11,353 nt of DNA from assembly GCA_016839845.1 (NCBI GenBank), contig JAEOTL010000540.1, positions 1 through 11,353 on the forward strand. Direction: 5' to 3'. The stretch comes from Promethearchaeota archaeon. GTDB lineage: Archaea > Asgardarchaeota > Lokiarchaeia > Sigynarchaeales > SOKP01. The position numbers and the translations under genes are program-made. This document shows positions 7,028 through 11,353 of this stretch, in pieces (position 1 is the stretch's first letter; each line of letters opens with the position of its first letter). The notes below the pieces were generated by a model. That model ran no database searches and was not told where the DNA came from. It saw only the letters and a program-made list of their open reading frames with translations.

Positions 7028-8131
7028 GTGACTGAACGAGAATTATCAGTTTTAGGCGTGGATCCCGGTTCAAAGTCTTGGGACTTTTTCGCTTTAAATG
7101 GGGATGAAATAATTTTAGATACTTCAATACCCTCTAAGGAATTAATACAAGAACCTCAAAAAGCTATAGATATAATTCGAACCCTTGAGAAACTTGATTT
7201 AATGGTTGCTCCAAGTGGTTTTGGTCTCCCATTAAAAGAGGTAGAGGATTTAACAGAGAATGATATTTTTTTTACACTATTAAAATTTGAACAAGAGGAT
7301 CAGAAAAAACTCTTGGGTCTAGGTGAAATACTAAGACTAATCAAGAGAGAACCTATTAAAGCAGTAATCGTCCCTGGCGTTAAACATCTTCCTACAGTTC
7401 CAGATTACCGAAAAATTAATAAGATTGATATGGGAACTGCTGATAAATTATGTACTTCAGTTGTGGGAATCAGAGATCAGACCGAGACATACCAGATTGA
7501 ACCTGAAGAATCAAATTTTATAATGGTGGAAATTGGATATGGATTTACCGCTGTTTTAGCAATCGAAAATGGGCAAATAATTGACGGGATTGGGGGCTCT
7601 AATATTATGGGTTTTAGAGCTTGTGGCAGTCTTGACGGTGAACTGGCTTATTTAATAAAAGAAATTCACAAAAAAAACATTTACAAAGGAGGGGTTGCAT
7701 CAATTGCGGGATTTTCTGATTTGAGTCTTAAAGAAATCACACTATTGGCAGAAAAAGACGAGCAAGTTAAAACTGCCTTAAAGGCTTACATTTCAAGTGT
7801 TATGAAAGCAGTATTTGGGATATCGTCTTCTTTCTCAAAAAGGGATAAAATTAAAGAGATCTTGTTGGCCGGAAGAGGGGCGGATCTAAGATACATAAAT
7901 AATTGGATCGAAAAGGAATTGAATGATGTAGCCCCTGTGAGAAAAATGAAAACATATAGCCAAATAGCTAAACGTGCGGCTCAAGGTGCAACTTTTATAG
8001 CAAACGGGTTATTAGAAGGAAAATTTAAGCATATAATAAACACTATGAAGCTTAAAGAAGCATCAGGTTCAATTTTAGATAACATATTTATTCCATATGA
8101 TAAAAATAAAATTATGCGTGATTTAGATTAA
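7028..8131 (+). CDS. DUF1464 family protein, ASKHA-fold (kinase-like)
   Basis: The 367-residue protein matches archaeal DUF1464, proteins of the acetate/sugar kinase-Hsp70-actin fold. The N-terminal phosphate-1 region is VLGVDPGSKSWDFF at 8-21. Then come VEIGYGFTAVLAIENGQIIDGIGGSN (ending at 192), GFRACGSLDGELAYL (about 195-209) and an adenosine-type loop LLAGRGADLRY around 280-289. An ATPase or kinase activity is implied by the fold, but no substrate is known to me. Relatives occur near H4MPT genes, and here the gene's stop overlaps the start of a DHPS-related gene. It starts with GTG at 7028; no good Shine-Dalgarno sequence is visible. Nearby in-frame alternatives are absent, and the conserved GVDPG motif lies just inside this start. 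Confidence 0.85.
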   Translation: MTERELSVLGVDPGSKSWDFFALNGDEIILDTSIPSKELIQEPQKAIDIIRTLEKLDLMVAPSGFGLPLKEVEDLTENDIFFTLLKFEQEDQKKLLGLGEILRLIKREPIKAVIVPGVKHLPTVPDYRKINKIDMGTADKLCTSVVGIRDQTETYQIEPEESNFIMVEIGYGFTAVLAIENGQIIDGIGGSNIMGFRACGSLDGELAYLIKEIHKKNIYKGGVASIAGFSDLSLKEITLLAEKDEQVKTALKAYISSVMKAVFGISSSFSKRDKIKEILLAGRGADLRYINNWIEKELNDVAPVRKMKTYSQIAKRAAQGATFIANGLLEGKFKHIINTMKLKEASGSILDNIFIPYDKNKIMRDLD

Positions 8132-9683
8132 AATTCTTATTATAACTGGTACACAGAGTTATCCAATTATAACTAAAGTAATAAAATCTGTTAAAAATCA
8201 TTCCATTGAAATAGAAGAAGCACCCGTTTCTGTTTCAGCTTTTTTAAATGAGTCTTTAACTAAAACAATTCTTAAATCTAAATCAATTTCTAACTATGAT
8301 CTCATCTTACTCCCAGGTTTTGTACAATGGGATTCTACATCTTTAGAAAAAAAATTTTCCGTGAAAATACGGAAGGGACCTGAATTTGCGTCAGATCTTC
8401 CTGCATTATTAAAAACAATTGAAGACGTAGAGTTGTCTAATACTATTCCTGCAAACAAGTTATTTGAAACCTCAGGGGAAGATCTCTATAATCAGATAAT
8501 TCAAGAACAAATTGACTACGCTAAGCAAAATTTGGGGCGACACACTTTCTATGTTAATGAGGACAGATCTGATTTAATGATCGGAAGAAATTTACCTCCC
8601 CCTATTATCGCTGAAATTGTAAATTGCACCGATAAAAGAAATGAAAGCATAATAAAGAAGGCTAGGCATTATATTGATTCAGGAGCAGATATCATAGATA
8701 TAGGCTGTGTGTCAAATAAACCGAATCCATTAAGGGTAAAGGAAATTATCCAAATTTTGAGAGAGGAATTTGATACGTTAATTAGTATAGATTCCATGGA
8801 TTCCTCAGAAATTCTCGCAGCTGTAGATATGGATATTGATATGATCCTTAGTTTTGATATCGGAAATTATGAAGAATTTGTTAACATTCCTAAAGACATC
8901 CCTATTATTATTCTACCTACAAATATAAAAAATGGAATATTTCCTAGAGATCCTAAAATTCGAGTTGATAATTTGTTAGAACTAACAAAGAATTTGGTTA
9001 ATCATGGATTCACTAAACTAATTGCTGATCCTTTATTAGAAACTCCAATTTCCCCTGGGATTAGTAATTCACTAGAAACTTACTTTCTATATAAAAAGCT
9101 CCCTGCAGAAAATCAATTACCTCTGTTTTTTGGGATTTCAAACGTTGTTGAACTTATGGATATAGATTCTGTAGGAATAAATGGTCTTTTAGCCAGTATA
9201 GCAACAGAATTAGATATTGGAATATTATTTACAGTTGAGCATAGCCCTAAACTATTTGGTGGTGTGAGAGAATTGAAGGATAGTATAAAACTAAACTATT
9301 TAGCAAAATACAAAAAAACACCCCCAATAAATCAAGGGATATCTTTATTTAAAGCAAAAGGAAAGATTATTCAGAAAACACCCCCATTCAAAGAAGATAA
9401 TGCAGATGTTGTAGACAAATTAAATCCTAATTATATTCCCGATGAAAAAGGCTATTTTAGAATTTTTTTAAATCAGATTCAGAGAAAAGTTTATGTTTTC
9501 TTTTATTCAAACAAAGACAAATTACTCCATACATTGGTTGGGGAAAATGCTGAAGCCATCAGTAAAGAAATAATAAAACAGGAAATAACAGATGATTTGC
9601 ATCATCTAAATTATTTAGGAAGAGAACTGAAGAAAGCTGAAATATATCTTCAACTTGGAAAACCTTATATTCAGGATGAATAA
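8127..9683 (+). CDS. Long dihydropteroate-synthase-related protein with N-terminal DUF6513-like and C-terminal DUF4346-like domains, apparent AUU start
   Basis: Joining a pterin to an aryl amine is the DHPS reaction; the exact role of this long archaeal family is not proven. From 8127 the frame encodes 518 residues. The N-terminal domain (1-140) begins IKILIITGTQSYPIITK and contains YDLILLPGFVQWD. The TIM-barrel DHPS core runs from about 153 to 400, with IVNCTDKR, DIIDIG at 188-193, SIDSMDSSEI and GISNVVELMDIDSVGING from 336. The C-terminal part from about 439 (DEKGYFRIFLN, then HHLNYLGRELKKAEIYLQLGKPYIQDE) looks like DUF4346. The first GTG in frame is at 8361, which would delete half of the N-terminal domain. 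No ATG, GTG or TTG lies between the TAG at 8124 and 8361. The family start MKIL... aligns with ATT AAA ATT CTT at 8127, overlapping the DUF1464 stop by five bases. An AUU start with coupled translation, or a sequence error, is indicated. Confidence 0.85.
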   Translation: MKILIITGTQSYPIITKVIKSVKNHSIEIEEAPVSVSAFLNESLTKTILKSKSISNYDLILLPGFVQWDSTSLEKKFSVKIRKGPEFASDLPALLKTIEDVELSNTIPANKLFETSGEDLYNQIIQEQIDYAKQNLGRHTFYVNEDRSDLMIGRNLPPPIIAEIVNCTDKRNESIIKKARHYIDSGADIIDIGCVSNKPNPLRVKEIIQILREEFDTLISIDSMDSSEILAAVDMDIDMILSFDIGNYEEFVNIPKDIPIIILPTNIKNGIFPRDPKIRVDNLLELTKNLVNHGFTKLIADPLLETPISPGISNSLETYFLYKKLPAENQLPLFFGISNVVELMDIDSVGINGLLASIATELDIGILFTVEHSPKLFGGVRELKDSIKLNYLAKYKKTPPINQGISLFKAKGKIIQKTPPFKEDNADVVDKLNPNYIPDEKGYFRIFLNQIQRKVYVFFYSNKDKLLHTLVGENAEAISKEIIKQEITDDLHHLNYLGRELKKAEIYLQLGKPYIQDE

Positions 9684-9702
9684 ATAAAAAAAATGTGGTA
9701 AA

Positions 9703-9990
9703 TTATATTTCTTCAAGAGTTTGAATAACTGGTCTTTCTGGAACACAACAGGGTCCAAATTCTCTCATATTCTTACCTAGGTTAGCCCCATGTGCTTTCA
9801 GAGCATCCTCATCAACGTATTTTTCATAAAAAACGATAACATTCGGATTTTCTTTTACCACATGTGGTATATATTCTAAAGTACCCGGTTCTGATTCTTT
9901 AATAATTGGTACAATTTTCCTTAAAGCCGCTTTGGCTTCTTCCATCTTTCCTTCTTGAATTTTAACAGATGCAATTAATGATATTGTCAT
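9703..9990 (-). CDS. ABM-domain (antibiotic biosynthesis monooxygenase-like) small protein
   Basis: At 95 residues this is the size of a single-domain, dimeric alpha/beta ABM protein. It opens with ISLIASVKIQEGKMEEAKAALRKIV, followed by ESEPGTLEYIPHVV at about 32-45. NPNVIVFYEKYVDEDALKAHGANLG comes next, holding the usual E-x-Y and the A-x-H around residue 72. The family includes cofactor-free quinol oxygenases, heme-degrading enzymes and many proteins of unknown role, so no substrate can be given. A cysteine pair, CC, lies near the C-terminus (GPCCVPE), which is unusual. It stands alone on the minus strand, its end 19 nt from the end of the DHPS-related gene. A GGTG ribosome site lies five nt before the ATG. 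Confidence 0.87.
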   Translation of the reverse strand: MTISLIASVKIQEGKMEEAKAALRKIVPIIKESEPGTLEYIPHVVKENPNVIVFYEKYVDEDALKAHGANLGKNMREFGPCCVPERPVIQTLEEI

Positions 9991-10025
9991 AATAACACCA
10001 TTTTTAATTTTCGAATTTATAGAGT

Positions 10026-10038
10026 ATTTATAAAAATG
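10026..10038 (-). promoter_or_regulatory. TATA box of the ABM-domain gene
   Basis: On the minus strand this reads CATTTTTATAAAT, about 42 nt before the ATG at 9990. Preceding bases GGTAAAAC could be the BRE. A leader of about 15-20 nt would contain the GGTG at 9996-9999. Confidence 0.42.
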
Positions 10039-10066
10039 GTTTTACCTTTAAAAAAAATTAGATTTG

Positions 10067-10084
10067 GTTAATCATAAAATTAAC
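10067..10084. repeat. 18-bp imperfect palindrome upstream of the dehydrogenase TATA box
   Basis: GTTAAT at 10067-10072 and ATTAAC at 10079-10084 are exact inverted copies separated by six bases, and the similarity extends outward (9 of 10 positions). It sits immediately upstream of the TATA box, over the expected BRE. A transcription factor could use it as an operator or activator site; this is inferred from position and symmetry only. Confidence 0.38.
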
Positions 10085-10089
10085 AAAAC

Positions 10090-10103
10090 TAAAAATATAT
10101 TTA
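10090..10103 (+). promoter_or_regulatory. TATA box of the amino-acid dehydrogenase gene
   Basis: TAAAAATATATTTA, identical to the box before RFAP synthase, is centred about 62 nt before the ATG at 10159. Expected transcription start is near 10124, with a leader of about 35 nt that contains AAGGAT as a possible weak ribosome site. Confidence 0.5.
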
Positions 10104-10158
10104 ATTATAGAATCTTAAAGAAATTGCTAATCTATACTACCCTAAAGGATTGGAAATT

Positions 10159-11353
10159 ATGATTCCTAAGAAAATGGAGTTATTTCTTAAAGAACGATTA
10201 CCAGAAGCCACTCTTAAAACTCGGCTTAAAAAAGACAATGGCTTATGTTTTTTAGAATTTAGTAATGTGGATGAGCATCTTTTGTCTCGACTGGGAATTG
10301 TTGCAGATAAATTGGGACCTTATCTTGTTTCATGCATTTGGGATGATAAATCACCGAAAGAAATTGGTGGGTATCTAGTTGTAGATAATCTAAGTATGGG
10401 AAAACCAAGTATGGGGGGAATAAGAATGCTCCCAGACATAGTTCCTTCCGATATTCATAATTTAGCTCGAGGTATGACTTTAAAAAATGCAGCCGCTAAT
10501 CTTCCTTACGGTGGTGGAAAATCGGGGATAGTTGCGGGAGACGATCTTTCACCAGAGGAACATGACGAGGTTATTCGTGGATTTGCCCAGTTAATAAAAA
10601 GATATAAAGAAATTTATGTCCCCGGACCAGATGTTGGTACCAATGATGCTGATATGAAGACGATAGCAATAGAGAATGGATTAGATAGTGCTGTATCAAA
10701 ACCAGCAGATATGGGTGGAAATCGCATTGATGAGGTTGGAGCTGCTGCTGGAGGGGTTGTAATCGCATTAGAAACGTTGCTGGGAATAATGCCAAGGTTG
10801 AGGGTTCTTCCGCAGTTTGCTAATTTGGAAATTCCCGAAACTATGAACCTAAAAGTTTTGATTCAAGGTTTTGGGGCAGTGGGAGCTCATGCAGCTCGTA
10901 TAATGAAGGAAAGAATTCCTGAAGTTAAAGTTATAGGCGTAAGTGATTTAGAGGGTTATTTATATAATGAATCTGGTTTACCAACGGATGATCTATTTAA
11001 ATTATGGCAAGAAAAACATCGAGTTACAAATAACTACTTTCAGAAAGAGATCAGTACCAAAGGATATAAGCACCCCACCAAATTTTCAACAAACCGTAAA
11101 AATTTACTGCTAGAAAATGCATTTTGCTTGGTCCCAGCAGCACCCATATTTAATTATTTGGGGGTTAGGTCTTCTGAATCCCCTTCAATGGTTGTTGACA
11201 GAATGGGTAGATGGTCATTAATTGTAGAAGGCGCTAACACTTATAGCCCTGATCCAAATAGAAAAGCAGCAAGAACCAGAATGGAACAAATCGTATATAG
11301 AGAAAAAGGGGTTATGATCGCTAACGATTATCTAGTGAATTCTGGGGGAGTAA
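10159..11353 (+). CDS. Glu/Leu/Phe/Val dehydrogenase family protein, 3' end cut by window edge
   Basis: The frame starts at ATG 10159 and is open to the last base, giving 398 visible residues; only the C-terminal tail is missing. The enzyme oxidatively deaminates an amino acid with NAD(P). MGGIRM is at 85-90, TLKNAAANLPYGGGKSGI at 107-124 with likely catalytic K121 and substrate K109, and PGPDVGTNDADM at 155-166 with catalytic D158. The Rossmann loop GFGAVG is at 237-242, VEGAN ends at 360, and NSGGV ends the window. In glutamate dehydrogenases a lysine precedes GGIR and binds the side-chain carboxylate; here it is M85, as in leucine/valine/phenylalanine enzymes, which have a hydrophobic residue there. 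Overall length is GDH-like. The family is certain but glutamate as substrate is doubtful. Confidence 0.88.
   Translation, partial: MIPKKMELFLKERLPEATLKTRLKKDNGLCFLEFSNVDEHLLSRLGIVADKLGPYLVSCIWDDKSPKEIGGYLVVDNLSMGKPSMGGIRMLPDIVPSDIHNLARGMTLKNAAANLPYGGGKSGIVAGDDLSPEEHDEVIRGFAQLIKRYKEIYVPGPDVGTNDADMKTIAIENGLDSAVSKPADMGGNRIDEVGAAAGGVVIALETLLGIMPRLRVLPQFANLEIPETMNLKVLIQGFGAVGAHAARIMKERIPEVKVIGVSDLEGYLYNESGLPTDDLFKLWQEKHRVTNNYFQKEISTKGYKHPTKFSTNRKNLLLENAFCLVPAAPIFNYLGVRSSESPSMVVDRMGRWSLIVEGANTYSPDPNRKAARTRMEQIVYREKGVMIANDYLVNSGGV

Noticed and set aside
8118..8126. Start at GTG 8118 with readthrough of TAG 8124, for example as pyrrolysine
   Set aside because: TAG is the ordinary stop of three other genes here (ending at 579, 4502 and 4521). 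A non-AUG start or a base error is simpler, and no pyl gene is visible.
8361..9683. GTG at 8361 as the true start of the DHPS-related protein
   Set aside because: It would cut off about 78 upstream residues that fit the family's N-terminal domain, including KILIITG and YDLILLPGF. It would also leave a gap of more than 220 bases after DUF1464.
10571..10795. Minus-strand open frame of 74 codons
   Set aside because: It lies wholly inside the conserved dehydrogenase gene on the plus strand and its product is low-complexity Leu, Gln and His.

Overview
The window reads as a low-GC (about one third G+C by eye), gene-dense archaeal chromosome segment. The archaeal assignment rests on the gene families (archaeal-type dihydroneopterin aldolase MptD, beta-RFAP synthase, DUF447, DUF1464, a long DHPS-related protein with a C-terminal DUF4346-like part) and on AT-rich TATA-like boxes about 45-75 nt upstream of several starts. 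Anaerobic metabolism is suggested by a rubrerythrin and a glycyl-radical-enzyme activase. An Asgard (Lokiarchaeia-like) or similar tetrahydromethanopterin-using archaeon fits, but that placement is a guess.

Layout: (1) 1-579, 3' end of a DUF998-type membrane protein. (2) 682-1506, LarE-like sulfur transferase, tail to tail with (3) an AIR-synthase-like PurM-superfamily protein, 2908-1517 on the minus strand. (4) A divergent promoter region, 2909-3090, then RFAP synthase and MptD as a plus-strand pair, 3091-4502. (5) A minus-strand run read from right to left: rubrerythrin (6852-6319), glycyl-radical activase (6235-5285), DUF447 flavoprotein-like gene (5222-4521). (6) A plus-strand pair with overlapping ends: DUF1464 (7028-8131) and the DHPS-related protein. 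The latter has to be extended upstream to 8127 and then appears to start at an AUU codon. (7) A small ABM-domain monooxygenase-like gene, 9990-9703 minus. (8) A Glu/Leu/Phe/Val dehydrogenase family gene from 10159 that runs off the right edge.

How the genes work together: MptD makes 6-hydroxymethyl-7,8-dihydropterin, and RFAP synthase makes the ribosylated aryl half of tetrahydromethanopterin (H4MPT). Pterin and aryl halves are joined by DHPS-type chemistry. DUF447, DUF1464, the AIR-synthase-like protein and the long DHPS-related protein recur with H4MPT genes in archaea and, for several of them, in methylotrophic bacteria. The core of the window is therefore best read as a scattered H4MPT biosynthesis locus that includes several genes whose steps are not assigned. 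LarE, rubrerythrin, the activase, the ABM protein and the dehydrogenase are probably independent neighbours.

No tRNA, rRNA, CRISPR array or mobile element was recognised. No gap between genes exceeds 300 bases. The most unusual points are the AUU start, a dehydrogenase that lacks the glutamate-binding lysine, inverted repeats framing promoters, and the unassigned members of the H4MPT set.
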